From NCBI RefSeq assembly GCF_900963305.1, contig NC_042528.1, positions 10,678,043-10,742,042 on the forward strand: a stretch of 64,000 nucleotides of DNA, in the 5' to 3' direction. The notes beneath the pieces were generated by a model. It was not told the DNA's origin and did not search any database. It worked only from the letters and a program-made list of their open reading frames with translations. This document shows positions 1-11,630 of this stretch, piece after piece. This stretch comes from Echeneis naucrates (lineage: Eukaryota; Chordata; Actinopteri; Carangiformes; Echeneidae). Position numbers and translations under genes: made by a program. How positions within the stretch are numbered: the first letter of the stretch is position 1; every line of letters begins with the position of its first letter.

Positions 1-22
1 TCACAGAATTTTGAACAAGTCC

Positions 23-506
23 AGTTTATTTTATATCTCATGAATTCAATAAAAATGTGCATTTTAGTTAAATATATGCATAAAGCAGCTTTTCACAGAG
101 TGAGGCTTTAAAATCAACATCTGAAATCGCACCCAACTTTTGGGTATCTTTGCAAGGTTTTATGGTCAGAGGAGAAATCTGTGAACTTTCGAGACCTGAT
201 AAAAGAATTGTTCTTTCGTTTCAGTTAGGGCTGAAAATATTTGGCTGCCCAGTTTTTGATAGTGGCTCTGGACTTGACTTTTCAGGGACTAAATCAGTGT
301 TACCAAAACATTTCCATCTTCCTGTCAAACTGTCTTCTTCTATAGTCCTGCCCCAACACAAACTGGAACATCTCTGTACACCTGAATTGGTATTCATTTG
401 ACATTTTTTAAAAGAAGCAGTATAATAGTTTTCCAAATGAAAAGTTTGACTAAACACAGATTACTACTGCTGAGAAAAAAGCGATAGTAAAAGTATTGAG
501 GAGGGA
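23..506 (-). other. Probable NITR 3' UTR
   Basis: Stretch after the NITR stop codon. A minus-strand AATAAA lies at 28-23, a plausible polyadenylation signal. Open frames here are short and have no recognisable domain. Confidence 0.5.
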
Positions 507-1652
507 TTAAGATGAGCCACATTCAGCATGCCTCCTGCTCTTACACTTGTAAACCAAGAGACAAACTGTTAGAAAAAACAGGAGAATCCCAATTCTGATG
601 ATGGAGAGCCAGGCTAAGATCCTCATCTGGATCACGTCCTCTGAAATGAGCAGCGTGGTCCCATTGCCAAACAGTATCTCTCCACAAGAGGCCACAGCAC
701 AGAAGTATGTTCCGGTATCAGAGGAGAGCAGGTTCGTCCTCTGAAAATGGTACACGCAGCTCCCTGAGGAAAACTCCGATGTGGACACGTTTTTACACTG
801 ATCCTCATGTGTGTGAAGGATCCCTTGGCGATCACCATGTCTGAACCAGTAAACGCTGTGCCCTGTATTGCACGTCGCAGTGCGTATCATGCAGTTCAGT
901 GTCACCGAGCCGCCCTGCAGGACGGTCTCAGACATTGGCTCCTGGACTATTTCCTGGATTGTTGCTCCTAGATTACAATTGAAGTCAGTATTAATCACTT
1001 TAGTTTCAACCAGTTAATCAATCAAATTAATCAAAATTCTTCTGAAAGCTGACGTGAAAACATTTTCTACAAAAGCTTTTCTTGTTCAAACAATACGTTC
1101 TATTTTTTTTTTGTTTTCTATGTCTTTTTCAGCCAAAGTCTATGAAATACAAACGTACGATACCTCTGACACTTAAGAAGACTCCCTCTCCAAATTCCAC
1201 CATGTTAGAATGTGAGCTTCCACACAAGTAAGTGGCTGAATCTGACAACTGGACATCAGAGATGCGTAAATGATTCCTCCCTTCCATCCTCACCACAGAG
1301 AAACGAGAGTTCTCCAGCCAGTGGAGGACTTTGGATGGTTCATCATATTTGTAGAATGTAGACAGGAGCTCAGGACTGTTTCCTAAAGTTTGGCGATACC
1401 ATGAGAAGTGCATTGACACCTGGCTGTCGTGGAAGCAGTGTAAAATCACATCATCCCCAACGTTGGCTGATACAACACCCGTGTCTTGTTTGACTGCTGC
1501 TGACTGGATCACTGCTGCCAGCTGAACTGAATCGAAAACATGCAAAGTTATAGAAGACATCCATTGGAATAAAATGTTTTAACTTTAAAAGACTGAATAC
1601 ATTTTATATAAAAATACTTACATACTCCACAGAGGATTGTATACAGGTGCAT
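507..1652 (-). CDS. nitr: Novel immune-type receptor (NITR), two Ig domains, activating-type membrane segment
   Basis: Type I surface receptor of teleost leukocytes. Coding exons on the minus strand are 1652-1622 (signal peptide), 1526-1164 (V domain) and 967-507 (second Ig domain, membrane segment, tail), joined in phase 1, giving 284 residues. The first domain ends YLCGSS then a J-like FGEG motif; the second ends YFCAVASCGEILFGNGT, the hallmark NITR J-like end. The second domain has six cysteines, as NITR I domains do. The membrane segment (about residues 252-275) contains an arginine in IIRIGILLFF, and the tail is short with no tyrosine motif. In zebrafish Nitr9 such a membrane charge pairs with the adaptor Dap12, so I infer an activating receptor. 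A CCAAT motif lies upstream of the ATG. Family assignment is strong; the signalling role is inferred. Confidence 0.88.
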
Positions 1653-2811
1653 CGTCTCTGAGGTCTTGGGAACTGAAGGTGTTTCGTGCTAGAGCTTAAG
1701 TAAAAATGAGGTTGCACTTGATTGGCTGCTAAGAAGGTCAATGTGTGGTATCTTAAACATCCGTTTTGGCCTTAGAAGGAAATGAATGTTTTTGATTCTG
1801 ACAATTGTTCCAAGGCATCATAAAAAAATTTCAATTAAACTATTTCTTATTGCTTATGTAGTTTCTGATGTGAATTGATTTCTTTTCATAAAACAGACAA
1901 TACTCAAAAAAGTCACTGCAAGTGCTGATTGTGAAAAGTTCTGAGCTTGTGTTTTGGTATTTATTTTGGCAGCTTCTGTTGGCAGCAAGCTGTAACATGT
2001 GCTGAAGTATGTGATGAGCAAGTGTCAAAGGTGAATTTTAGTAAGATGGTATTTTCACATGATGATGAATTCACTTGACGAAGCTAGATGATTTTGTGAG
2101 ATTCAGATGACCGAATGTCAACGTGCACATAGTTTTGTATTTCCTCACAGAGAAACCAAAGAGAGCGTCCGGTCCACCGGCGTCCCAAAAGGATAAACAC
2201 TGGGCTCACTGCTATTCACTGTTCATTTATTGACGCTTCCTTTCTGCCGTTTGTGTCAGAAATATAGGAGCTGGACTAATCTAACAACCTGACCCTGAAT
2301 GTGTACGACAGAGGAGACAGAACACAACACAGCATACGTCAGCGCCAGCCTTATTTCTCCAAAGCTGGTTCCAAAGGATTCAAACAGACACTGCTGCTGC
2401 TGCGATCATTGTTCACATCTCTGGCTTATTCATTTACCCATGTTATCATTATAATTAAGAATAATTTCCATTGTGCAGTCCCAAACTGGCTTCAAAGATG
2501 CCCTAATCTGGAATTCTGTCATTGCTGTGGTTTTGCACACGGCTTTACAAAAGAACAACAGTTTGCTTTTCAATGCTTGAAACAAATAAAGATGACTCTG
2601 CAAGGCTGTTAGAAACTATGTGAGGGTACTTTCCAATGACTGCTTTATGTTGACATGATTAAAGGTAATGATCTAAACTTCTTTGAGGTACCTTCTATCT
2701 CACCTTGCAACTACTAAACAATGTGGTGAGAGATTAGATCTGCCTCGTAAAAATTGCTTAATCCCCGCCCCTTTCCGAAAGACTACGTAAAGGAGGTCAC
2801 TGTGCAGTACA
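1653..2811. other. Divergent spacer between NITR and receptor A
   Basis: Intergenic stretch separating the minus-strand NITR from the plus-strand receptor array. A 103-codon open frame near 2.3-2.6 kb has no domain, signal peptide or paralogue in the window and is treated as chance. No repeat or RNA gene recognised. Confidence 0.5.
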
Positions 2812-4570
2812 ATGAGCAGTACAATGAAGAGTCCAACTTTAGTTACAGCTTTACTTCTCTACAGCTACAGTAAGTAATCGATTATATCAATTTCACGCAA
2901 TTATGTAAACCTTTAATCTAAACTTTCCTAATATTGAATTTTTGTTTTTAGTTAATCAAAGGAGGACTAACTGTCTTGTTTCTGCTGTTTGTTTCAGGCT
3001 GGATCTCTGTCTCAGAGTCTCGGACGGTGGACGCCCAGTCTGGTGGAGATGTCACATTGCTGTGCTCCAATATTTCCCAGGAAACTACTCAGACAGACTG
3101 GTTCAGATTGAGCAATGGAACTAAAGCCACCTGCGTCTCCTCCATATACAGGCCTGATGGCCCACCTTCATTCTGTAAAGGATTTGAACATGGATTTGAA
3201 ATGAGCACCAACGTCACCATGATCTTCCTTAAGATCAAGAGAGTGAATTTATCTGATTCTGGATTCTATTTCTGTGGCTTTTACAAAGACCAACACACAG
3301 TCATTGGTGAAACAACTTATTTAAATGTTCAAGGTAAGAATGTATTTATGTTGAACCTCAACCGGAGATGCTATTTTCTCATCATATTTGCAGCACAAAG
3401 ACAAAGTAAAGCCAAAGCATGTGAAATAATGAATCTATGCCTTGAACAGGTGATAGTGAATCTGATGAGCTGGAGGATTCTGATCGTGATTATAAAGGAA
3501 AAGGTCCTTTATCTCAATTTTTGTCCTCCGACAATTATCAATATTGCCAAAGGGCATACAATTTTTGGATGAACAATGTCTTTAGTCACCAGAGTTCATA
3601 CTATTATTTTGATTGTAGAACTGTGCAATGGAACAGCAGATCTGATGAGTGTGATACTCGGGGGTCTGACCGTTCTTCTCACTATCGTCGTCATTGTCCT
3701 GATTATTAGGATCTGTAGACTTCAGAAAGGTACATGTGATATTTATTTCACTTTTTTTTTTTTTTACATTCTTGTAAATTGTCACAAAATATAGCTACGT
3801 GAGTAAATTTTAAAGCGAAGCACAGTCAGTAATAATGAACTAATTAGACTTTTGTCTTTCACCACGAAGCAGTAAATGAAGAATCAAAGACCAAAAAAAA
3901 TAAGGTAAAACTATTTTACTTTTTTTAACTATCATTATTATTATTGTTTTATTTTATTTCATATTGGGTTTGTCACGCAATTGTGAATGCGTGAATCCAC
4001 AAATTTTACCTGATAATTAAAATGTGTGTCTTTTTTTTTTTTTTTTTTACCCTGTAAACTGTTGTTATGGTCTAAAAGTTGAATTTAACTGGGGAATGGT
4101 AAATGAATGACCTCTGACCTGAGGTGGCACTATAAAGATCATTCAGGAAAGCAGGAACCTTTCCTAGTCCTTTGTAGCCTCACTGAAAATCAGACCTGTT
4201 GATTAGTATCAGAGTCGGCATTGGTTTGGTTCATTGTGACTGAGTTCTACAGTTCTGAACTTTCTAAATTAGAGCCAAAACTATGTCCACCAAATTTATC
4301 AATGTTTGTCACCTCCTTACTTCTTAAACTGCTGCTTGTCACCCTTCCCTGAGTAGTTAGGGATCTTGGCGCAACAAAAACCGCATACAACTGCAAAGTT
4401 TCAGTTTGTGTTATACATTATGTGATTCTAAATACTCTGATTTACAGAATCTCAACTCAGAGGACCTGAACTACGCAGCTCTCAGTTTCAAAGCCAGACC
4501 AAAGAGGAACCGTAGACCTGTAACAGGGAGGGAGGTGGAGCCAAATGTTGTGTATGCTGCCACCAGATAG
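2812..4570 (+). CDS. Receptor A: single V-type Ig domain, ITIM-bearing (inhibitory-type)
   Basis: Type I membrane receptor of an unnamed teleost family. Exons: 2812-2869 (signal; a second in-frame ATG at 2824 is equally possible), 2998-3333 (V domain), 3450-3503 (acidic stalk), 3619-3729 (membrane), 3873-3904 and 4448-4570 (tail); 237 residues. The domain has the B-strand Cys (LLCSN), WFR, an extra Cys pair (CVSS, FCKGF) and DSGFYFCGF. The stalk DSESDELEDSDRDYKGK is strongly acidic; its donor (GTCC) is weak but is conserved in receptor B. The membrane helix has no internal charge. The tail carries LNYAAL, a canonical ITIM, and a second tyrosine in NVVYAAT that fits less well. Recruitment of SHP-type phosphatases is inferred from the ITIM. 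The Ig and stalk exons are about 98% identical to receptor B. Confidence 0.85.
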
Positions 4571-4669
4571 ATTTATCTGAGATGTGCTGAGGCTTTGCCA
4601 CATTCACCTGTCTCTGTGTTTATATTTGCATGTATGGTTAGAAGGACTCACACTCACTCGCTGACTCAA

Positions 4670-4675
4670 AATAAA
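4670..4675 (+). terminator. Polyadenylation signal of receptor A
   Basis: Canonical AATAAA about 100 bp after the receptor A stop codon. Confidence 0.7.
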
Positions 4676-4879
4676 TTTTGAATATTCGATACTCACATTC
4701 TGTTGTCCTCCGTGTTTCTTTATGTCTCTTGATCAAAAGCTGCGTTATACTTAACTTTTCTTCATTGTGTTTGAGAGGATGTTTGCTGTGTGATGAAGGA
4801 GTCAGGAAGGACACTCTCAGGAAACTGAGAGGCTAGACTCAAATGGTCTGTGGGGGAGTAAGTGAGAAATTGTGCACTG

Positions 4880-4918
4880 GTTTCTCAGGAAAAGATAGCG
4901 CAGTGTGGTCTGAGCTTA
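4880..4918 (+). promoter_or_regulatory. Recurring ETS/RUNX-like block, copy 1
   Basis: The weakest of four related copies: an AGGAAAAG core followed by CAGTGTGGTCTGAGC. The other copies lie at 18816, 22592 and 26609, each 220-310 bp after a receptor stop codon. TGTGGTCT fits the RUNX core and AGGAA the ETS core; binding is inferred. Confidence 0.4.
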
Positions 4919-5657
4919 TTTGGGGCCTCTAAAGACAATGCTTTGAAGGCTGGTATGATAGGAAGTAGTAAAAAAAATCGAACTTGCTCAGGACAAACCA
5001 TCACACTGTTCATCAGCATCTGGCTTCAACACTGAAGAAAGACATTTGATGTGACAAATTCATCTCTGTAACAAGACACAGCTCTCCATACTTGTTCAGC
5101 AGTCCACCATGTCTTATACATTCTGTCAATCACACAATAACCACGCCCTGATCCTTAGCCTGCTTTATGGGTTATTTCCTCTAAATGGGACAATCATTCT
5201 GAAGAAATCACAATTTCATTGGGAAAACATTTACTGAGCTAATAAATCATGGAAGAAGTAAGGCAATTTTTTCTGTGCTGGGGCAAGACAGTCACCAAAT
5301 GTGATCAGATTTCCTCCTCTTAAATGGTAAAAATCTGGTTTAATATAAATTGAATATATATAGTATAGAAATAAAAAGTCTGCCTCTCTATAATTATGGT
5401 GATGCAACTCTCACATCAATTTTAACCAAAAGTCCATGAAATCCATGAATGTATATCTCCATTCACTTGTGTTATGTGAGTGAGGGAGGGAGTTATGGAT
5501 TAGATGAGGAAACAAGTAGAGTTGAAATAGCACGTTTTTGGAGGTGTTGCATTATTCTGGTAGATGTCTGATAGACAAGATGAAAAGTTAAAGACACTCC
5601 CCTTCATGGTTGCTGAATGTATAAGAGCTCAGCGGCTCGAACAATCTCTGCAGTGAC

Positions 5658-6877
5658 ATGATTCAACGCGCAATGAGGCTCTTCACCCTGATAACAGCTT
5701 CATTTCTCTGCTGCATCGGTGAGTACTTTGTCATGAATAAATTTTCTCAACAAGTTATGATGCTATGGGTAGAAAAACACAGCAAACTGAATTAATTGGG
5801 GCTTGGTTGATTGTCGCTCTTTTTGTGTCTGCGGTTGGTTTCAGGCTGGATCTCTGTCTCAGAGTCTCGGACGGTGGACGCCCAGTCTGGTGGAGATGTC
5901 ACATTGCTGTGCTCCAATATTTCCCAGGAAACTACTCAGACAGACTGGTTCAGATTGATCAATGGAACTAAAGCCACCTGCGTCTCCTCCATGTACAGGC
6001 CTGATGGCCCAACTTCATTCTGTAAAGGATTTGAACATGGATTTGAAATGAGCACCAACGTCACCATGATCTTCCTTAAGATCAAGAGAGTGAATTTATC
6101 TGATTCTGGATTCTATTTCTGTGGCTTTTACAGAGACCAACACACAGTCATTGCTGAAACAACTTATTTAAATGTTCAAGGTAAGATTGTATTTATGCTC
6201 AACCAGAGATGCCATTTTCTCATCATATTTACAGCACAAAGACAAAGTAAAGCCAAAGCACGTGAAATAATGAATCTATGCCTTTAACAGGTGATAGTGA
6301 ATCTGATGAGCTGGAGGATTCTGATCGTGATTATAAAGGAAAAGGTCCTTCATCTCAATGTTTCATTTTCAATGTTGCTGAAGCACATGTAATGTTCGGA
6401 TTAATAATGTCTTTAGTCACCAGATTTTCTACTATTATTTTCATCGTAGAACTGTCTTATGGATCGCCGATAAGTGTGATACTGGGTCTGACTGTCTTTA
6501 TGGTCCCAATCGTGATAGTTGTGATTGTTGTAATGCAGGACCGACAGAAAGGTACAACTGATGTACTATTTGTTACTCATCTTGGTGTTGGCTATATGAA
6601 GATTGTCAGTGATTTTAAACTAATTATACTCTGTTGACCTTTTCTCTGTCTTTTGTCCTTTAGCTATAAACAAAGAACAACAGCCTGAAGGAAGCAAGGT
6701 GGGACATCGTTTTGCAAGCATTTTCTCTCCTCATGGGGAAACACTTGATTCTGTGTAGTGTGTTACAGCGTATGTGACTCTAAATAATCTGTTTTATAGA
6801 GTCAGACAGCACGAAGAAGGAGACTTGCATCAGACAGAGAAGTGGGAACTTATGTCATGTATACTGTCAGCAGATAG
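5658..6877 (+). CDS. Receptor B: single V-type Ig domain, non-ITIM tail (partner of A)
   Basis: Paralogue of receptor A. Exons: 5658-5718 (signal), 5845-6180 (V domain), 6291-6344 (acidic stalk), 6450-6551 (membrane), 6664-6698 and 6800-6877 (tail); 221 residues from the first ATG. The TATA box at 5620 leaves almost no leader for that ATG, so the in-frame ATG at 5673 may be the true start. Ig and stalk exons differ from A by only a few bases, but the membrane and tail exons diverge strongly. The last exon is 45 nt shorter and has lost the LNYAAL ITIM, ending with a basic cluster (RRRR) and GTYVMYTVSR, which matches no ITIM or ITSM. The membrane helix is uncharged. A and B thus share an ectodomain but have different tails. 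Ligand unknown. Confidence 0.83.
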
Positions 6878-9573
6878 ATCCAGGAAGCAACAGGAGCTCA
6901 GGGCTTCAAAATGCCATCGTTGCCTGTTTAAAACTGTGTCTTTTCTGCATCTTGTTGTTCTCTGCCTGGGGATTTTCACCCTTCTCCACTCCTTCCAGTT
7001 TGAAAAGTTCTCTTTGAATTTACAGTGAATGGATCAAATGTTTCTGTCTCAAAATGCTGTCTCATACATACAGAAGATCTCCACAGACTTGTATTAACAG
7101 AGCAGAAAAAGCAGAGCATTTAAAAACACTGAGTTGAGCACAACCAGTGACTATCATCGCTTGTTTGTCACTGACCTATACTGTCTTAAACATTAAAGAT
7201 CCCAGCATCCATAAAAATACAGCTCCTCCTTCTGCTTGGCAGGCCCCAACCTTCATCTACAGGACATGACAGCCAACAAAAAGGCGCGTAAGAGCTGGAA
7301 GTCAGTGAATTAAACGATAAACGCAAATTGAACAAATCAGATTCTAAAGGCAACAGAAACCACGATAAAGGGAGAGATGTTGCATCAACTCCAACTAATT
7401 CTCTGCATCAATTTCACTAGAAAGATCACCTTCAGTCCAAGGCCAGGCTCTCTGCTTTCAGCAACAGCAAATATCCAGGACAAAGTGATCCACTTTACAA
7501 AGCTTTTGATTTTCTTTGTCTTTGGTTGTAATCTAAAGTTGAGAAATAACATATGTGAAGTTTCATTGGCTGGGCTAGGGGGGAGAGAGGAGTGTAACGC
7601 TGCTTTGAAAGAACCACACGGTGAGGTCTGAATTACCAAAGTCACTCACTAGGTAAGTTTCCTGTGTGCCTGTGTGAGAGGCACATCATGTCTTTGTCAC
7701 AGCCAGCACACTAAAAGTCAGCATAGAAAATAGAAAGGTTTAATTCTTCTAATTTCTTTTTTCTTGAAATTTGAATTTGAAAAATGAATACATATTACAT
7801 CTGACTTGGAAAATTCAGAAAGTCCGGTTTGTTAGAAATAGAACTGTTAACATCTTAAATGCCATCAGTTAAAAGGCAGTAGTTAAAGCAGGTTTTTATA
7901 TGTTGTTGTTTTTTTTTTTTAAACCATTAGTCGCGTCTGCTATTTTATCCCTTTGCAATAGCGATGGTGTTATCGGTAAATAGGTAATCATCAATCACAA
8001 GCTACTCATCTCAGTATTGATTACTCTAATAAAGTATAAGGTTCCAAAATAAATCTTTTATCTTTTAGGGTAACTTATTCCAGATTTTTGTGCAGAAACA
8101 CCCCCTGTTGCATAAAATTGAACTCATGCATTCATGTCATCTGGCCAGAATAGTGGCGGCTGCAGTTAGCTGTGTCTGTTTGGTAGCAACAACTCAGCAC
8201 CTGTCCTAAGGGAGAACTCAGATTGACAAAGTGGAGCAATGTGACTACAGCGGGGTGTATTTTGTCTGATAAGAAATGTCATGTTATTTGTCTTTAAGTG
8301 TAATATTTTGAAATATATTAAAAAAAAAATCACAGTGAGCATCTTGAATAAAGTGAAGTGATATATTTGATATTGCATATTCAGGGCAAGCTATATTTCT
8401 GAAGTAGACATAATATGACATGTCAGCAGATAGGCACAGAAGGCAGCTGGACCTTTATTAAGAAGCCTATAGTAAAGAATCAACTAAACTCCAGCACCCC
8501 ACCACCACCATGCAAAGATGCTATTCAAGGGTGAGAAAAGTCAGAGAAATACATGCAAGAGAAAGATAAGTGAAGGAGGAATTTAAAGTGTCTTGCACCA
8601 AAATGTTAGCTGCTTATATATAATAATTTATTGTTAAGTATGCTCTACTGACATGGCAATATTGCAGTTCAGCTAAAATGAAAGCCACAAAACATTTAGT
8701 TCCGTGAAACACAACCACAGGAAGAAGCTTTCACATAAAAACCTGACCGATCTTTTTAAAGGTATTATCATTCTAACTGCAGAAAGGCAATCAAGAGCTC
8801 CTGAGTAATGAGACTAAGAGTGAGTCTAAGGCCATACTAATTTGGTTCTTAAAATCTGTTTGATTCTTTCAGCTTTACAAGCTCAATCAAAATGTCCGAG
8901 GGCAGGGAGACAGTTTTGCACTAGTTAGGACATTCTGGGTTCACACGCTGGTCCTGAGGTCTTTTGGTGTAGAGTTTGCATGTTCTCACTTGGCCTGTGT
9001 GGGTTCCTTCCAGGTGATGCTGCTGCTTCGCACAGTCAGAGGCAAAGACATGCAGGTTAGGTCAATTAAATAATGTATAGAAATCATTAATTGCCTGTGC
9101 GTGTGATTGGTTGTTTGCCTCTAAATAAACCACCCACCTGTCCAGGAAGGCCCAGCTCTCAGCCTGTGTCAGCTTGGATAGGTTGAAGCCTCCCTGAAAC
9201 CTCAACAAGTAAGCGGTTTCGATAATGGAATACTGGACAAAATATAAGTAGTTGTAGCCACAGTGGTTACATGTTAGCAGCAATCACTCCAACTTGTGCC
9301 ACGTTTGCGATACTGTTGGAGCCATGTGACTGTTCATGCAGATGGTGGCATGAGAGCCATTCAGTTTCTCGAGTTATGTGTTGCTGAAATGCTAAGGTCC
9401 AAGGGTTGAGTTTAATGGTGTGAGCAAAAATGACTCACTTTGTAGCATGGTGGGTTCTTCTGTGGTCAGACCTAAAAAAAAAAAAAAAAAAAAAAAAAAC
9501 CTCCTATATGAAGCCACCTTCCTGAAACATTAATAGTTCTCTTGCAGACAACCAGACAACCTGACGCTCAAAA
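6878..9573. other. Spacer between receptors B and C
   Basis: Holds the B 3' UTR (ATTAAA near 7190), an interspersed repeat at 8905-9245, a poly(A) run near 9475-9500 and, at 9461-9466, a TGTGGT RUNX-like core about 110 bp before receptor C. Open frames near 7.4 kb (both strands) and 8.2 kb have no domain and look like chance. Confidence 0.5.
8905..9245 (+). repeat. Interspersed repeat common in teleosts (copy 1)
   Basis: Contains, in order, recognisable pieces of a repeat I know from many fish genomes: GAGTTTGCATGTTCTC, AAAGACATGCAGGTTAGG, ACCTGTCCAGG and AAGTAAGCGG. Related 3' pieces lie near 12.2, 17.85 and 41.05 kb. I cannot assign a repeat class reliably. Degenerate and non-coding. Confidence 0.6.
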
Positions 9574-10556
9574 ATGAGCTTCACTCTGAAAGCAGCTCTG
9601 CTTCTCTGCAGCCTCGGTAAGCCATGGCACTCAACTATTCTCAAAATGTTGTTTCTCCATTGCTAGCTCATGTCCAACTAGTGACCAACTAAATTATCTT
9701 AATTTCTGATAGTTACATCGTCAGGTGAGAGCTTGAATCGCTGCTGTTTGTTTCAGGCTGGATCTCCGTCTCAACTTCTGAGTTGTCAACAGTGCACGTC
9801 CATCCCGGCGAAGAAGCAACGCTGCTGTGCTCCAACTTCAGCAATTCTCCTTCCCAGATAATCTGGTTTAAATTCATCAACAGAACTCGGCCCGGTTGTG
9901 TTTCCTTCATGTACGATTCCGTTACTCCCCCTACTTTTTGCAGTGGATTTGACAAAGGTAAATTTGAGGCGACCACCAACAGCTCTACCATCTTTCTCAA
10001 AATCCAAAGTGTGGATTTATCAGACTCTGCGTTGTATTTTTGTGGATTTTTCATGAACAAATACACTGTAATCGTCAGCACAACATATTTAAGGGTTGAA
10101 GGTAAGAATGTTGTTATATAACTGTTAATGCAAAAGAAACATGTTCTCATTTAAGATATTAATGAATCAATATTAAAAATAATTCATGGATGGAATGAAG
10201 TTATTAGCCTGATCTCCAGCTGATAAAAGTGAGTTTTGTGATTGTCTTAGAAATTACGCACAAAATGAATTACTACTGTTGAACAGAAAAACGTGGGGGT
10301 CTGATTGAATCGTTTTCCTCGCAGAGGAGCCTTGTGAGGCAACTGACCTGGTGAGCATCATACTGGGTGGACTGATTGTTGTGCTCACAAAGGTCATCTT
10401 CGGCCTTGTTGTCAAAATGAAGTGTCAGACGGGTACTCTTTGAGGGCTGTTCTCTGTCCTGACTCAACACAAACAGACCAATATACAACAGTACCGTTGA
10501 TAAAAGATGTTTCAGAACCATGGACAGTGATGAATATATGGAAGCCAACAGAATAA
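9574..10556 (+). CDS. Receptor C: single V-type Ig domain with a lysine in the membrane segment, stub tail
   Basis: Exons: 9574-9616 (signal), 9757-10101 (V domain), 10325-10432 (membrane), 10516-10556 (short tail); 178 residues. The domain keeps all four family cysteines (LLCSN, CVSF, FCSGF, LYFCGF). There is no separate stalk exon. The membrane segment reads LVVLT-type then a central lysine (VVLTKVIFGLVV), followed by KMKC. The tail ends after a few residues and has no tyrosine. A lysine inside the helix and a stub tail are typical of activating receptors that pair with ITAM adaptors such as DAP12 or FcR-gamma; this role is inferred. The last exon is less certain: reading through the donor at 10433 stops after three codons, also giving a stub tail. 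AATAAA overlaps the stop region at about 10552. Confidence 0.78.
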
Positions 10557-11018
10557 AAAAGAAGAAGTCAGCCAAGCCAAAGAAGAGAAGAAACAATTGC
10601 ACTCTCTTATTTTGAACGAAGCCTATCCCTTGACAAGCTTGAGCGCATGGGCAGAGCTGTGCATAGACACGGCACGACACTTTTGTTTGGAGGTTTTCAA
10701 TAAAATGATTTGATAATGTAAAGTTCTGAAATGGGATTTCCTGCCTGGCCCTCTTCTGTGGATGAAGAACATCCATGATGATGATCCATTCATCAAATTC
10801 TAAGATTAGGATCAGTCCTCCTAAGTCTTTTTATAAGTTCAGCCCCTTCACCTCACTGAGGGGACTCTAGCAAGTCTGTATTAAAAAAAAAATTATTATT
10901 TTCTCTCACAATCTGGACTCTGACCTGAAAGACCCTTGAAATTACACTAATTAGGCTAAACTCAGAAGGCTGTTTGCATCAGCCTGAAGAACTTAAGTCT
11001 CAAAGCATATTAATATAG
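10557..11018. other. Spacer after receptor C
   Basis: Receptor C 3' UTR with a second AATAAA near 10699. A 167-codon minus-strand frame crosses this region and the C exons and has no domain; it is taken as chance. Nothing else seen. Confidence 0.5.
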
Positions 11019-11068
11019 ATGATATAGATATATATATATATATCTATATTATATCTATATAGATATAG
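11019..11068. repeat. AT-rich palindromic microsatellite
   Basis: Runs of TATA and ATCTATAT that pair with themselves (ATATAGATATA on both arms). It sits directly against the point where receptor pseudogene 1 loses homology with its intact relatives. Confidence 0.7.
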
Positions 11069-11630
11069 ACAAACAACTCTTTGTGCTGTGATGGATTTCA
11101 AAATAAAACACTTAGCATGACATCCAACATAACCACCATCTTTCGCCACATCAAGCATGTGGATTTTTCTGACTCTGGACTCCATTTCTGTGGATCTTAC
11201 TGGAACACCATGACAATAACTGTCAGTGCAACATATCCAAAGGGTCAAATGAAGATTGGTAACTTCTTGTCGGCCTTTTGATTGGAAATGAACAGAAAAG
11301 AATTTTATTTTGTTTTGTTTTAGAACTGGTACAATGTTTCTGTCATTCAGCTTTAAAGAAAAAGGAAAAAGCTCCACAAGAAACTGAGGTAATCTGAACC
11401 TAAATAACAGTAAATTTATATTAAAGTCTATATCTGACAGGTTTTTACAGACTAAATATTGTCCATTACAGAATCTGGGCTCTGATGATCCGAACTATCT
11501 GGCACTGAGATTCAATCCAAAAGCTGAAAGGAGCAGGAAGCCTCCATCAGACGCAGACCAGGAGCTGAATGTTGTGTGCGATGAAACTTCTGGAACAGCA
11601 GCTCAGAGCAGAGCTGAGGCTTTTTCATGA
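11069..11630 (+). pseudogene. Receptor pseudogene 1 (relative of receptor F)
   Basis: Remains of an A-G family gene. From about 11072 to 11253 it encodes the second half of the Ig domain (CCDGFQNK, MTSNITTIF, DSGLHFCGSYW) in one frame. The signal exon and first half of the domain are missing, starting at the AT palindrome. The donor after the Ig exon is destroyed and no membrane exon is present. Two tail exons remain (11351-11388 and 11472-11630), closest to those of receptor F. The ITIM position reads PNYLAL, and the distal tyrosine is lost (NVVCDE) by a small deletion that also removes the normal stop, so the frame runs further. Without signal peptide and membrane segment it cannot make a normal receptor. 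Confidence 0.8.

Larger units (their letters stand above)
4571..5657. other. Spacer between receptors A and B
   Basis: Contains the 3' UTR of A, a copy of the ETS/RUNX-like block (listed separately), and a TATAAG box at 5620-5625 just before receptor B. No coding exon recognised. Confidence 0.55.

Noticed and set aside
2301-2612. 103-codon plus-strand frame upstream of receptor A
   Set aside because: No signal peptide, domain, splice partners or paralogue; composition like the surrounding spacer.
10273-10776. 167-codon minus-strand frame over receptor C exons
   Set aside because: It runs antisense to the membrane and tail exons of receptor C and has no domain of its own.
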